Under the pieces are notes generated by a model. It saw only the letters and a list, made by a program, of their open reading frames with translations, was not told the DNA's origin and made no database searches. 64,000 nt of DNA from assembly GCF_004138165.1 (NCBI RefSeq), contig NZ_RYFF01000004.1, forward strand, positions 124,001 through 188,000, in the 5' to 3' direction. Shown one piece after another: positions 1-8,913 of this stretch. The position numbers and the translations under genes are program-made. The stretch's first letter is position 1. Each line of letters opens with the position of its first letter. The stretch is from Candidatus Chloroploca sp. Khr17. GTDB lineage: Bacteria; Chloroflexota; Chloroflexia; Chloroflexales; Chloroflexaceae.

Positions 1-1
1 C

Positions 2-451
2 CGCCTGGGGCTTATGACAACGCTGGTTAGCGTGGCTGAAGCACGTGCCGATGCGAGCAGCCTTGATGAGTTGGTGCGGCGAGCCTGTTTTGGCGGACGC
101 TCGCCGTACGAACTGCTCGCCGACGGGCGCAAGCTGGTCGGTTTTTCGCAGATCCGTCGACGCCCTGGGGCGCTGTTTCAGGTTGGCCTGTACCGCCATT
201 GGCCCGGAGCGGAACTGGTGCGGTTGCTCGGTCTTCCCACCGCGAGCCAGACGCACCTGGTTGACAGGCTGGCCGAGCGCGTTGTTGGCCTCGACGAACT
301 GCTCACACCAGTTCCAGACGAACGCACCGTCATGGATGCATTTGCGCACGCCCTGGCCGAGCGTTACGAGGTTCAGCTTGTGGCTGACACCTGGCGAAGT
401 GATGAACTCCAGGGAGCGGCGCAAGCGTCTGGACGCTATCTGCCCTTGTAG
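2..451 (+). CDS. lipoate-protein ligase A-like, 3' part (5' end outside window)
   Basis: The frame is open to the left edge, so the first ATG at 14 is probably internal and the gene begins upstream. The visible 149 residues contain a stretch (LLADGRKLVGFSQIRRR, about residues 38-54) that matches the lysine-containing core of the BPL/LplA/LipB fold, where the lysine contacts the adenylate. It is followed by a segment resembling the conserved FxHG-type strand (ALFQVGLYRHW). Enzymes of this family attach lipoate or octanoate to E2 and GcvH subunits in the cytoplasm. The stop is 3 bp from the end of the convergent murJ gene, with no room for a terminator between them. A biotin ligase-like or LipB-like relative cannot be excluded because the N-terminal half is missing. 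Confidence 0.6.
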   Translation, partial: RLGLMTTLVSVAEARADASSLDELVRRACFGGRSPYELLADGRKLVGFSQIRRRPGALFQVGLYRHWPGAELVRLLGLPTASQTHLVDRLAERVVGLDELLTPVPDERTVMDAFAHALAERYEVQLVADTWRSDELQGAAQASGRYLPL

Positions 452-454
452 GAT

Positions 455-1891
455 TCACGGCGTTCGCAACGGATCGCGCACTTTGTACCAGAGCACCACG
501 AGCAAGATGACCGTCTCGCCGAATGCACTCAACACATGGGCCATCGGCACAGCGGCCACCCCAAACCGTTCGAGCAAGAGCATTGCGAGCATGATGCGGA
601 TCACAAGCTGGAGCATATTGGCGAGCATCGCGGTCAGGGTGTCATAACGTGCGACAAGGGCGCGGGTCGCGACCTCAGTCGCAACATAACTGGGCAACCC
701 CAGGGCATAGATCACGAGCACCTGATACGTCAGCGCAACTGCCGCCGCATCAAAGGCCCCGCGTTGAAAAAGCAACATCAGCAAGGGGCGTCCGAGCGCG
801 ATCAAGAGCGCAGCAGCAAGCAACGCGAGAAGCGAAGCCGTGACGAGGGTGCGAAGGATGAGGCGACGAAAGCCAGCCAGATCGTTGCGAATACCGAGCA
901 AGGCGAGGTGAGGCAGCGCTGCCTGGCCGACGGCTACCCCGAGCAAGCGGGTGGGCAAACCAATCAAGAGCCATGCATTGAAAAGCGCCCCGATAGCTGC
1001 TGCAATGCCCGTGAGACTGGCAATGGCCGTATCAACAATATTGCCCGCATAATTCGAAACCGCGCCCAGCGCATTGGGCACCATCAAGCGTCCGACCGTA
1101 TGCACATCAATATTATTGGGTTCCCAGACAACCGCTGGGCGATACCCTCGCTGGCGGAGACCGGGCACCAGCAACCCAAGCTGGATCAGGGCATCAATAA
1201 GAGCGCCAATGGTCGGCCCATAGATGCCCACCTCGGGGATCAGAATAGCAAGCAGAACGCCCCCGATCAGCGTCACATTGCGGGCAGCAATAGCAAGAGC
1301 CGGAAGCAACACCTGATTGCGGCTAATCAAAATAGCAGCGAGGGCTGCCTCAGCCACAACAAGCAGCACCTCCATCAGCATCAGGCGCGAAAGGCTCACC
1401 GTAAGGGCCTGAGTTGGGGCATCAAAACCCGGGGCGAGCAGGGTGCGAACGAAAAGCGGGGCAACCAGGGCGGCCACGAGGGCAAGCGGCGCAATGAAGG
1501 CCAGCATCATTGTCAGCGTTGCATTGACGAGGCGCAGGGCTGACTGTTCGTTATCACGGTTTGCCACACGCAGCAAGACCGGAATCAACGCATTGGTCAG
1601 GGCACCGCCGGCGACCAGCATCGCCACCGTCTCGGGTAAACGAAACGCTGCATAATATGCGGCGGCTTCGGGACCGAGGCCAAAGCGGGCATTGAGCAGG
1701 ATCTGTCGGATCACACCGAGCGACGCCGAGATCAGAAACGTCACGACATAGAGTGCCGTGGCCTCACGCACCGCAAACTCAAGGGTAGGCCATGCGTGCA
1801 ACGGCGTACGGCGAAGGCGCTGGCCGAGACCAACGAATAACGCGAGGTAGCGTTGGATATACGAATAGATCAGCGTGCGTTGCTCAAACAC
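455..1891 (-). CDS. murJ: lipid II flippase MurJ/MviN-type
   Basis: This 478-residue polytopic membrane protein has the MurJ/MviN N-terminal signature: a first helix followed by SASLGVIRQILLNARFG, then FRLPETVAMLVAGG and ALIPVLLRV (residues about 55-110). About a dozen further hydrophobic segments follow. The family moves lipid II across the cytoplasmic membrane for peptidoglycan synthesis. Usual length is 500-530 residues, so this is slightly short, mainly at the C-terminus. The annotated start is a GTG without a convincing ribosome-binding site, so the true start is uncertain. A strong hairpin (1919-1954) separates it from the upstream SDR gene, which suggests separate transcription. A polysaccharide flippase of the wider MOP superfamily is the alternative, but the MurJ motifs favour MurJ. 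Confidence 0.85.
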   Translation of the reverse strand: MFEQRTLIYSYIQRYLALFVGLGQRLRRTPLHAWPTLEFAVREATALYVVTFLISASLGVIRQILLNARFGLGPEAAAYYAAFRLPETVAMLVAGGALTNALIPVLLRVANRDNEQSALRLVNATLTMMLAFIAPLALVAALVAPLFVRTLLAPGFDAPTQALTVSLSRLMLMEVLLVVAEAALAAILISRNQVLLPALAIAARNVTLIGGVLLAILIPEVGIYGPTIGALIDALIQLGLLVPGLRQRGYRPAVVWEPNNIDVHTVGRLMVPNALGAVSNYAGNIVDTAIASLTGIAAAIGALFNAWLLIGLPTRLLGVAVGQAALPHLALLGIRNDLAGFRRLILRTLVTASLLALLAAALLIALGRPLLMLLFQRGAFDAAAVALTYQVLVIYALGLPSYVATEVATRALVARYDTLTAMLANMLQLVIRIMLAMLLLERFGVAAVPMAHVLSAFGETVILLVVLWYKVRDPLRTP

Positions 1892-1918
1892 AAAGGAAGA
1901 AAGGTGATCAAGAGTAAA

Positions 1919-1954
1919 CAGGTGTCACACGGTCGCAAGACCGTGTGACACCTG
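1919..1954 (-). terminator. intrinsic terminator-like hairpin after the SDR/phaB gene
   Basis: A 16-bp perfect inverted repeat (1919-1934 and 1939-1954) encloses a 4-nt loop. Read on the minus strand it follows the stop of the SDR gene and is succeeded by a T-rich run (TTTACTCTT). The T run is interrupted, so efficiency is uncertain. Confidence 0.7.
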
Positions 1955-1983
1955 CTTGCGCAAAGCCATACGCACACAATGGA

Positions 1984-2724
1984 CTAGAAGAGCAACCCAC
2001 CGTCCACTGAAAGCGTAACACCGGTGATGAAGCTCGACTCATCCGACGCCAGGAAGAGATAAGCATTCGCAATATCCTCGGGGAGACCGAGGCGACGGAG
2101 GGGAGTACGCTCACGGACACTTTCGAGAACTTTTTCGGGCACCGTGGCAATCATCTCAGTAGACGTAAACCCTGGGGCAATGGTATTGACGCGAATCCCA
2201 TTGGGGCCAAGCTCACGGGCCCAAGTCTTGGTCATCCCGATGACACCGGCCTTCGCGGCGACATAGTTGGTCTGCCCAAAATTACCATAGAGACCGACGA
2301 CCGAAGCAGCATTAATAATCGAGCCACCGCCACGGCTAATCATGCTTGGCACAGCGGCTTTAGCGCAGAGCCAGACACCCTTCAGGTTGACCGCAATAAC
2401 CGAATCAAACTGAGCCTCGGTCATCTTCTGCATCCGCGAGTCGCGGGTAATCCCGGCATTATTGACCAGGATATCAACGCCACCGGCCCAATTCATCAAC
2501 GACTGAAACGCTGCTTCAACCGAGTCAGCCCGGCTCACATCGAGGAAAACAGCCTTGGCCTGACCATCGGCCTGCTCAATTTCTTCAGCTGCAGCCTGAG
2601 CGGCGCTCATATTAATATCAGCAACAACAACTTTGGCACCTTCGCGAGCGAACGTCATTGCGGTCAATTTACCAATACCCTGACCACCCCCTGTGACCAA
2701 GGCGACCTTGTCTTTGAGGCGCAT
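1984..2724 (-). CDS. phaB: SDR-family acetoacetyl-CoA / 3-oxoacyl-ACP reductase
   Basis: This is a classical short-chain dehydrogenase of 246 residues. The NADP-binding motif TGGGQGIG lies near residue 12, NNAG near residue 87, and the catalytic set appears as N, S (NAASVVG), Y and K (YVAAKAG). The start is placed at 2724 rather than the in-frame ATG at 2736, because GAGGAA lies 6 nt upstream of 2724. FabG (fatty acid synthesis) and PhaB (acetoacetyl-CoA to 3-hydroxybutyryl-CoA for PHA) cannot be told apart from motifs. The adjacent PHA synthase and its subunit argue for PhaB. It lies 187 bp downstream of phaC in the same direction with a hairpin between, so it may have its own promoter. Confidence 0.8.
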   Translation of the reverse strand: MRLKDKVALVTGGGQGIGKLTAMTFAREGAKVVVADINMSAAQAAAEEIEQADGQAKAVFLDVSRADSVEAAFQSLMNWAGGVDILVNNAGITRDSRMQKMTEAQFDSVIAVNLKGVWLCAKAAVPSMISRGGGSIINAASVVGLYGNFGQTNYVAAKAGVIGMTKTWARELGPNGIRVNTIAPGFTSTEMIATVPEKVLESVRERTPLRRLGLPEDIANAYLFLASDESSFITGVTLSVDGGLLF

Positions 2725-2857
2725 AGTGTTCCTCATGGCGAGGATACTGGATCGTCGACAGAGACACCGCTGGTGGGCATCGGTGGGCCGACCCTGTAAC
2801 CTGGCTTTAATAGTTGAATGCTACAAAAAACCGTGTTAGATATGACATAACCAGAAC

Positions 2858-2891
2858 GTAGGCCGCGCCATACATTGCTGATGCGGCCTAC
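2858..2891 (-). terminator. hairpin downstream of phaC
   Basis: A 9-bp perfect inverted repeat (2858-2866 and 2883-2891) with a 16-nt loop lies 20 bp after the phaC stop on the minus strand. There is no long T tract after it. It is a possible terminator or attenuating structure between phaC and phaB. Confidence 0.4.
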
Positions 2892-2911
2892 CAGCATCTA
2901 AAATCGAGCTC

Positions 2912-4018
2912 TTACGCACTACGCTTGGCAAGCCAGTTATCAATCTGAGGCCATGTACGCTTACTTGCGCCACTGCCCACCATCAGACCGATATGACCGC
3001 CCTTCATCTCGAGCAAGAGCTTATCTTGTGTACCGAACTTATCCATGGCTGCCGTCGACTGGCAATTGGGAACGATATGGTCTTTGTCGGCGATCACATT
3101 CAGCACACTGGCCTTGATATTCTGGAGTTCGACCGGACGGCCCTCCATGATCAACGTACCTTCCATCAAGCGGTTCTCACGGAAGAACTCCTTGACCCAC
3201 TGACGGAATGCAGCCCCAGGAAAATCGACATTATCGGTAACCCAGGTATTCATCGAGAGCCATGACTCGACGACATTAGGATTATCGAGATTATCCCAGA
3301 GCTTGAGATAGTTCATGACATAGTTTTCGACTGGCTTGAGCATTTTGCTCCCATAGTCGATCACTGCACCAGGAACATTGCCATATTGACGCACAAGTTC
3401 GTCAACATTGTAGAACTCGGTATTAAGCCATTTGTTGTAGGGGCCGGCTTCTTTGTTGGCAAAATCGAGTGGTGCGGTCAACAAGATCAAATTGCGTAGG
3501 CCATCATCGGGACGCATTGCCGCATAGAGTGCAGTAATCGTTGCCCCGATACACCAGCCACACAAACTGAACTCGTGCGAGCCTGAATGACGTTGCACTG
3601 CTCTGACAGCCCGGGGAAGAAACTTGAGCGAGAAGTCCTCGAAATCATAGTTTGCATCCTCGAGTCCAGGCCGTCCCCAATCAAGCAGATAGATGTCATA
3701 GCCCTGCCGCACCATATATTCAATGAAACTGTTGCCAGGCCGCAGATCATAAATATCAGGCCGGTTAATCAAAGCAAACACCAGCAGCAGCGGAGTGGCT
3801 TTACGCTGCTCGAGGGGGGTCTGCGGATAGAAGTGGTACAGCTTCATCTTGTTGAGTGTCCAGATTGTTTCACGGGGCGTTTGCCCGATCTGGACATTCA
3901 TACGACTGGCGGCAATCTTCGAGAAGGTGTCGCTGCTCTTGCCAAGCCGCTCCATCTCTTCATACAATTTCGCCGTCATCACCTCAACATCGAAGGTTGC
4001 GGTGCTCGGTGTAGTCAT
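2912..4018 (-). CDS. phaC: class III-type polyhydroxyalkanoate synthase catalytic subunit PhaC
   Basis: The 368-residue protein has the length of class III/IV PhaC, not the about 590 residues of class I/II. It has an alpha/beta-hydrolase fold with the lipase-like box GWCIG carrying the nucleophile Cys156, the DKDHIVP motif with catalytic Asp313, and GGHIGL with His342. Spacing agrees with the Allochromatium-type enzyme. It polymerises (R)-3-hydroxyacyl-CoA into PHA granules in the cytoplasm and needs a PhaE or PhaR partner, which is probably the gene immediately upstream. The start ATG at 4018 has AGGGAG about 6 nt ahead; a TTG two codons earlier is less likely. It is the middle member of the minus-strand phaE-phaC-phaB block. 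Confidence 0.9.
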   Translation of the reverse strand: MTTPSTATFDVEVMTAKLYEEMERLGKSSDTFSKIAASRMNVQIGQTPRETIWTLNKMKLYHFYPQTPLEQRKATPLLLVFALINRPDIYDLRPGNSFIEYMVRQGYDIYLLDWGRPGLEDANYDFEDFSLKFLPRAVRAVQRHSGSHEFSLCGWCIGATITALYAAMRPDDGLRNLILLTAPLDFANKEAGPYNKWLNTEFYNVDELVRQYGNVPGAVIDYGSKMLKPVENYVMNYLKLWDNLDNPNVVESWLSMNTWVTDNVDFPGAAFRQWVKEFFRENRLMEGTLIMEGRPVELQNIKASVLNVIADKDHIVPNCQSTAAMDKFGTQDKLLLEMKGGHIGLMVGSGASKRTWPQIDNWLAKRSA

Positions 4019-4112
4019 GGGCAACTCCCTAATATAGACGAAGAATGATCATGGCATGCAACAACATCATGCCGTGACAACAGCACCCACTTGCATGTCT
4101 GCGCGGCGCGGC

Positions 4113-4547
4113 CTAACTTTCAGTTGTTTGCTTCCGGCTACGACGGTTGGCAGGCTTGGCCTCTTCAGCGGATGGATCAACAGGCTGAGCAGCTTGTACC
4201 GAACCGAGTGCACGAATAGCAAACAGCACGTCGTCGAGTTGTGCCTGCATATCATCAAGACGAAGTTCAATGTTGGTCATACGGGCTGCAAGGCTGACAA
4301 CTTCAGCACGCGAAGGCATGTTGACCTGAGCAAGATAGGTTTCCATGTACTGTTGAACAGCCTTCTGTGCCGGAGCTGAAGCCGCGAGCAGCGTGTCGAG
4401 CTGCATGCCAATGGCTTTGGAAAAGACTTCCGTGTTGACCAGCGAAGTCATACCTTTCGCCCAGGCATCGAGGTTGGCGTCGCGAATGGTGCGCCAGGTG
4501 CCGAGCGGATCGTTAGGGTCAAACCCGCCGGTCGCGTTCTGGCTCAT
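4113..4547 (-). CDS. phaE: small PhaE/PhaR-like PHA synthase subunit (phasin-like)
   Basis: The protein has 144 residues from the ATG at 4547, which has AAGGAG 6 nt upstream. It is mostly helical, with a segment MPSRAEVVSLAARM (about residues 80-93) like the conserved C-terminal motif of PhaE/PhaR subunits (LNMP[ST]R.EV..L). A short coiled-coil (IELRLDDMQAQLDDV) and a basic tail (NRRSRKQ) follow. Class III PhaE is usually about 350 residues and class IV PhaR about 200, so this is an unusually small version. It precedes phaC by 94 bp in the same direction, consistent with a PhaEC complex. A plain phasin coating the granule is the main alternative. Confidence 0.65.
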   Translation of the reverse strand: MSQNATGGFDPNDPLGTWRTIRDANLDAWAKGMTSLVNTEVFSKAIGMQLDTLLAASAPAQKAVQQYMETYLAQVNMPSRAEVVSLAARMTNIELRLDDMQAQLDDVLFAIRALGSVQAAQPVDPSAEEAKPANRRSRKQTTES

Positions 4548-4623
4548 AAGAGTCTCCTTTGACAGTGCGCAATAAACACGCATTCCTTCTGTTTTAGTAT
4601 TACCCCAAGGGTACCGTAGATAG

Positions 4624-4651
4624 TTACGACAGGGTTACATTGCAGTATAAT
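4624..4651 (+). promoter_or_regulatory. candidate promoter of the pepF gene
   Basis: A perfect TATAAT (4646-4651) lies 41 bp before the start of the peptidase gene. A weak -35 (TTACGA, 4624-4629) is 16 bp upstream. The -10 is strong and the -35 poor. Confidence 0.4.
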
Positions 4652-4692
4652 TCATTCTAACGGAAGCGATAGAGAGAAAATGAGGTTATTCT

Positions 4693-6396
4693 ATGCAATT
4701 GTCACTACCCACATCAGCGCTCGAGACGCTTGAATGGGGCTGGCAGGCGTGGCGTCCGGGGTTTGCTCTGCTCCGTGAGGCGCCACTTGATGCAAGCACC
4801 GTTGCAACATGGCTGGCAACGTGGACAACCTTGAGCAATTTGATCAGTGAGACCTATGCGCGTCTTTCGGTGGCAACAACGTGTGATACAACCGACCCCG
4901 TTGCCGAGCAACGTTTTCATGCATTTTTGAACGATGTCTACCCACAAGCGATGGCGGCTGACCAGGTGTTGAAGCAACGTTTGTTGGCAAGTGGGCTTGA
5001 GCCAGAAGGGTTTACGGTGCCGTTGCGCCATTTGCGTGCTGAAGCAGCCTTGTTCCGCGAGGCGAATCTGCCGTTGCAAACCGAAGAACGACGCCTTGGC
5101 AATGAATATAATCGGGTGATCGGTGCCCAGACGGTGCATTGGGATGAACGTGAGTTGACAATTGCGCAGTTGGCACCCTATTTTGAAGATCCTGACCGCA
5201 GGGTGCGTGAACAGGTCTGGCAGTTGGCTTCCACCCGTCAACTGGCTGATCGTGAAGTCATCAACGATCTCTGGCGTCAACTGCTCGCCTTGCGTTTGCA
5301 ACTCGCGGCAAACGCCGATCTGCCTGATTACCGTACCTATGCGTGGCAGGCGCGGCAGCGCTTTGACTATACGCCTGACGATTGTCTGCGCTTCCACGAC
5401 GCGATTGAAGAAATAGCCGTGCCTGCTGCCGAGCGTGTCTATGCCCGCCGTGCGGCACGTCTGGGGCTTGACCGCCTGCGGCCCTGGGATATCATTGCCC
5501 GTGCCCCCGAGGATACCCCGTTACGCCCGTTTGCCAATGGCGAAGACCTGGCTGCCCGTGGCGAAGCCGTCTTGAGCCGGGTTGATCCGGTGCTCGGTAC
5601 GCATTTTGGGACGATGCGGCGTGAGCAGTTGCTTGATCTTGATAACCGTAAGGGCAAGGCTCCGGGTGGGTACTGCACGACCTTTGCGGCAGCCGGGCGT
5701 CCGTTTATTTTTATGAATGCCGTCGGGATGGCAACGGATGTCCGTACCCTGCTGCACGAGGCCGGGCATGCCTTCCATGTCTTTGCCACCGATGCATTGC
5801 CGTACCATCAGCAGCGCTCAGTGCCAATTGAGTTTGCCGAAGTTGCCTCGATGGCGATGGAGTTGCTGGCCGCACCATATTTGCGCCGTGGCGATGGTGG
5901 CTACTATGCCGATGAAGCGGCATATGCACGCGCACGGATCGAGCATCTTGAAGGTATTCTGCTCTTCTGGCCCTATATGGCTGTGGTTGATGCGTTTCAG
6001 CATTGGGCATACACCAATTCTGAAGCAGCCGATGATCCCTCGGCATGTGATGCCGCCTGGGATGGCCTCTGGTCGCGTTTCATGGGTGCCCTTGACTGGT
6101 CAGGCTTTGAAAGTGACCGGATGACTGGTTGGCATCGCAAGCAGCATATCTATCGTTACCCCTTTTATTATGTTGAGTATGGTATGGCGCAACTCGGTGC
6201 CGTGCAAGTCTGGTGCAATGCGTTGCACGATCAACCAACGGCCGTCAAGCGCTACCGTGAGGCGCTGGCGCTTGGCGGAACGGTCACTCTGCCTGAACTC
6301 TTTGCCGCTGCAGGGGCCCGTTTTGCCTTTGATCAGGGAACCCTGCAAGACGCAGTCACGCTGATTGAAGAGACGATTGACGAATTACAAGCGTGA
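4693..6396 (+). CDS. pepF: M3-family oligoendopeptidase (PepF-like)
   Basis: This 567-residue zinc metallopeptidase has the HEAGH motif at residues 355-359 and the third zinc ligand Glu383 in FAEVAS, 24 residues further on, as expected for family M3. The C-terminal half is the conserved M3 catalytic domain; YGMAQLGA near residue 497 is typical of the PepF branch. It degrades short peptides in the cytoplasm. The start has TGAGG 7 nt upstream. It is transcribed away from the PHA genes, and its stop is 36 bp from the convergent sensor kinase. No export signal is visible. Confidence 0.9.
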   Translation: MQLSLPTSALETLEWGWQAWRPGFALLREAPLDASTVATWLATWTTLSNLISETYARLSVATTCDTTDPVAEQRFHAFLNDVYPQAMAADQVLKQRLLASGLEPEGFTVPLRHLRAEAALFREANLPLQTEERRLGNEYNRVIGAQTVHWDERELTIAQLAPYFEDPDRRVREQVWQLASTRQLADREVINDLWRQLLALRLQLAANADLPDYRTYAWQARQRFDYTPDDCLRFHDAIEEIAVPAAERVYARRAARLGLDRLRPWDIIARAPEDTPLRPFANGEDLAARGEAVLSRVDPVLGTHFGTMRREQLLDLDNRKGKAPGGYCTTFAAAGRPFIFMNAVGMATDVRTLLHEAGHAFHVFATDALPYHQQRSVPIEFAEVASMAMELLAAPYLRRGDGGYYADEAAYARARIEHLEGILLFWPYMAVVDAFQHWAYTNSEAADDPSACDAAWDGLWSRFMGALDWSGFESDRMTGWHRKQHIYRYPFYYVEYGMAQLGAVQVWCNALHDQPTAVKRYREALALGGTVTLPELFAAAGARFAFDQGTLQDAVTLIEETIDELQA

Positions 6397-6432
6397 GAAG
6401 TCCACGCTCTGCGATGAGCGCATGTGCTCAGT

Positions 6433-7899
6433 TTAGACCTGAACAGTCTCGTCAACGGGGCGCGCTTCCACCAGATCAGGCTGCACCGCAAGGGGGAGCC
6501 AGATAGCAAAGGTGCTGCCACGTCCTGGCTGACTTGCCACCGTCGCATACCCTTGATGGGCTTCGGCGACACGCTTGACAATCGAGAGACCGAGCCCCGC
6601 ACCGCCACTATGCCGCGAGCGCGACTGGTCGGCGCGGTAGAAACGGGCAAAAACATGCGCGAGTTCGGTCTCTTCGATGCCAATGCCAGTATCAGCGACA
6701 CTCAGGCAAGCAAAGCCGTCCCGTTGTTCAAGACTCAACGTCACCGAGCCACCCTGCGGCGTATACTGCAACGCATTGACCCCCAGGTTGAGCAAGGCCT
6801 GTTTGAGGCGATCGCGGTCACCTTTGATGATAACCTGGTCTTCGTTCCCAATGCGGAGGTGGACACCCTGAGCAAGGGGACGCAACTCGCGGTAGACTTC
6901 GAGCACGAGAGTATCAAGTTCCACCAGTTCACAGCGTAGTTCCACGTGGGCATCACTCTGGGCCAGGAGCAACAGATCATTCACCATACGAATCAATCGT
7001 CCGGTCTCGCGGCGCATATCAACAACAGCCTCGGTCGCAAGCTCAGCATCACGCAAGCCTCCGCGGTCGAGCACCTCAAGATTGCCTTGCATCGCGGCGA
7101 GTGGGGTGCGCAGTTCATGGCTTACATCGGCAACAAAGCGTCGTTGGGTCGTAAAAAGATCTTCAAGGCGGGCAAGCAGATCGTTAATCGTGATGGTCAA
7201 ACGCTGGAACTCATCCTGATGAGGCGGCACTGGCACGCGCTGAGCAAGATCTTCGGCATTGACAATGCCCTGCGCCGTCCGTGTCAATTCATCAATGGGG
7301 CGCAAGACCCGCCCAGCAATCAGCGTCGCACCGAGACCGGTGAGTAACAGGGCAATAGCGCTGCCACTGATCAACATTGCCGTCAGAACCCCCAGAGTCA
7401 GATCGACATCACGGAGGGGACGCGAGATCTGAACGAGACCAACCACCTGGTCATTGCCCGATAAGACCAGTGGCGTCACAAGTGACGCGAGGCGGAGACC
7501 GCCCACCTCACGCACAACACTATAGCCGGTCCCAACATCTTCGGGGCCGAGCAATAATGCCGCGGGAGGAAGGGGAAGTTCACGATTGCCGAGATTAGGC
7601 GTACTATCGAGCAACTCGCCATCGGTACGAAAGATCTGCGCAACGAGATTAGGATTATTAAAAATTTGGATAAACTCAACCCGCAAAAAGAGGCGGAGTT
7701 CACCAGTAGGCGTACGAATCGGCTCGAGTCCACCGGCATTAAAAATGGCGCGCACCTGACTGGTGGCCGCCGAGAGTTCGCGCTGGACCCCGGCATAAAG
7801 CGCCTGGCGGACAGCAAAATAGGTACCGCATCCGAGCAGCAGCAGAGCGAGGGCAAAAAAGACGGTATAGATAAGCGTCAGGCGTGCACGAAATGACAT
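6433..7899 (-). CDS. membrane sensor histidine kinase (orphan)
   Basis: The 488-residue kinase has TM1 (about residues 12-32), an extracytoplasmic sensor loop of about 135 residues, and TM2 (about 168-195). A HAMP domain (about 196-250) follows, then HisKA with His261 in DVSHELRTPL, N-box Asn375, and G boxes DTGIGI (403-408) and GGAGLGLSI (432-440). It would autophosphorylate on His261 and pass the phosphate to a response regulator. No response regulator gene is adjacent or anywhere in the window. Its neighbours are meaB upstream (59 bp away, same strand) and a convergent peptidase, so the input signal cannot be inferred. Confidence 0.9.
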   Translation of the reverse strand: MSFRARLTLIYTVFFALALLLLGCGTYFAVRQALYAGVQRELSAATSQVRAIFNAGGLEPIRTPTGELRLFLRVEFIQIFNNPNLVAQIFRTDGELLDSTPNLGNRELPLPPAALLLGPEDVGTGYSVVREVGGLRLASLVTPLVLSGNDQVVGLVQISRPLRDVDLTLGVLTAMLISGSAIALLLTGLGATLIAGRVLRPIDELTRTAQGIVNAEDLAQRVPVPPHQDEFQRLTITINDLLARLEDLFTTQRRFVADVSHELRTPLAAMQGNLEVLDRGGLRDAELATEAVVDMRRETGRLIRMVNDLLLLAQSDAHVELRCELVELDTLVLEVYRELRPLAQGVHLRIGNEDQVIIKGDRDRLKQALLNLGVNALQYTPQGGSVTLSLEQRDGFACLSVADTGIGIEETELAHVFARFYRADQSRSRHSGGAGLGLSIVKRVAEAHQGYATVASQPGRGSTFAIWLPLAVQPDLVEARPVDETVQV

Positions 7900-7958
7900 A
7901 GCAACTCGATGAACCTTGCGCCTGCATCATTGGCAACGGCAAGGCCCGATGTACATAC

Positions 7959-8912
7959 TCATGATTGCAAGAGCAACTCAGCAGCCGTATAGGGATCGCG
8001 TTCGCGTGAAGCAATCATTGCCACAAGATCTTGCCAAGCAGTGCCACGTAACCGTTCAACGGCCAACTCCTGGACAGCAGCAATCAACTCACGCTCGGCA
8101 GCGTCAAGGGCACGTTGGGTTGTTGTCCCTGTTTCGCGAAGATACGCCAGATGCTGAGCAGCGGCATCGACAATTGCCTCACTGCCCTGGGCCTGAAGTG
8201 CGACCGCCTTGAGCACGGGTGGTTGCCAGGCATCAGGCTGATACGTGCCGAGATGGAGCATCGTCTTGAGGTGTTGAAGCACCCGGTCGGCCCCGTCATG
8301 ATCGGCCTTATTGACCACAAAGAGATCGGCAATTTCGAGCATGCCGGCCTTGATGCTCTGCACATCATCGCCCATCCCGGGCACCTCAACAACAATCGTC
8401 GTCTGGGCGGTACGGGCAATATCCACCTCGGACTGACCAGCCCCGACCGTTTCGATCAGAACCACATCAAAGCCTGCGGCATCAAGGAGCACCACTGCAT
8501 CGGCAGTGGCCCGTGCAAGCCCGCCAAGGCGACCGCGGCTCGCCATCGAACGGATGAAGACCCCGGGGTCACCACCCAGCACCTGCATCCGAATGCGATC
8601 ACCGAGCACGGCCCCACCACTAAAGGGAGAGCTGGGATCAACGGCAATAATGCCCACCGTCATACTACGGCGACGCCATACCTGGGCAAGTACCGTAACC
8701 AGGGTTGACTTGCCGGCCCCAGGTGCCCCGGTAAGCCCAACCACATGGGCATGGCCCGTATAGGGGTAGGCCTCGGCGAGCAGGGTACGCGCACGTGAAC
8801 CACCCTGCTCTACCAGTGAAATCGCTCGTGCCAGCGCCCGGCGATCCCCAGCGCGTAGGCGGGGGATCAAGTCGTCAGCACGCATCATGGAAGAAGGTTT
8901 GCTATTCGTCAC
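7959..8912 (-). CDS. meaB: MeaB-type G3E GTPase chaperone of methylmalonyl-CoA mutase
   Basis: The 317-residue protein has the Walker A motif GAPGAGKST (62-70), the MeaB/ArgK signature VDPSSPFSGGAVLGDR (about 91-106), ETVGAGQSEV and NKAD. MeaB proteins gate adenosylcobalamin loading and protect the mutase from inactivation using GTP hydrolysis. The GTG start lies one base after the TGA of the mutase B12-binding subunit gene, which implies translational coupling. The pair fits propionate or 3-hydroxypropionate carbon flow through methylmalonyl-CoA, as known for Chloroflexus relatives (inference). The large catalytic mutase subunit is not in the window. Confidence 0.92.
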   Translation of the reverse strand: MTNSKPSSMMRADDLIPRLRAGDRRALARAISLVEQGGSRARTLLAEAYPYTGHAHVVGLTGAPGAGKSTLVTVLAQVWRRRSMTVGIIAVDPSSPFSGGAVLGDRIRMQVLGGDPGVFIRSMASRGRLGGLARATADAVVLLDAAGFDVVLIETVGAGQSEVDIARTAQTTIVVEVPGMGDDVQSIKAGMLEIADLFVVNKADHDGADRVLQHLKTMLHLGTYQPDAWQPPVLKAVALQAQGSEAIVDAAAQHLAYLRETGTTTQRALDAAERELIAAVQELAVERLRGTAWQDLVAMIASRERDPYTAAELLLQS

Positions 8913-8913
8913 A

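Noticed and set aside
536-1543. 335-aa open frame on the plus strand over murJ
   Set aside because: It is the antisense of murJ, with low-complexity, charged composition and no domain.
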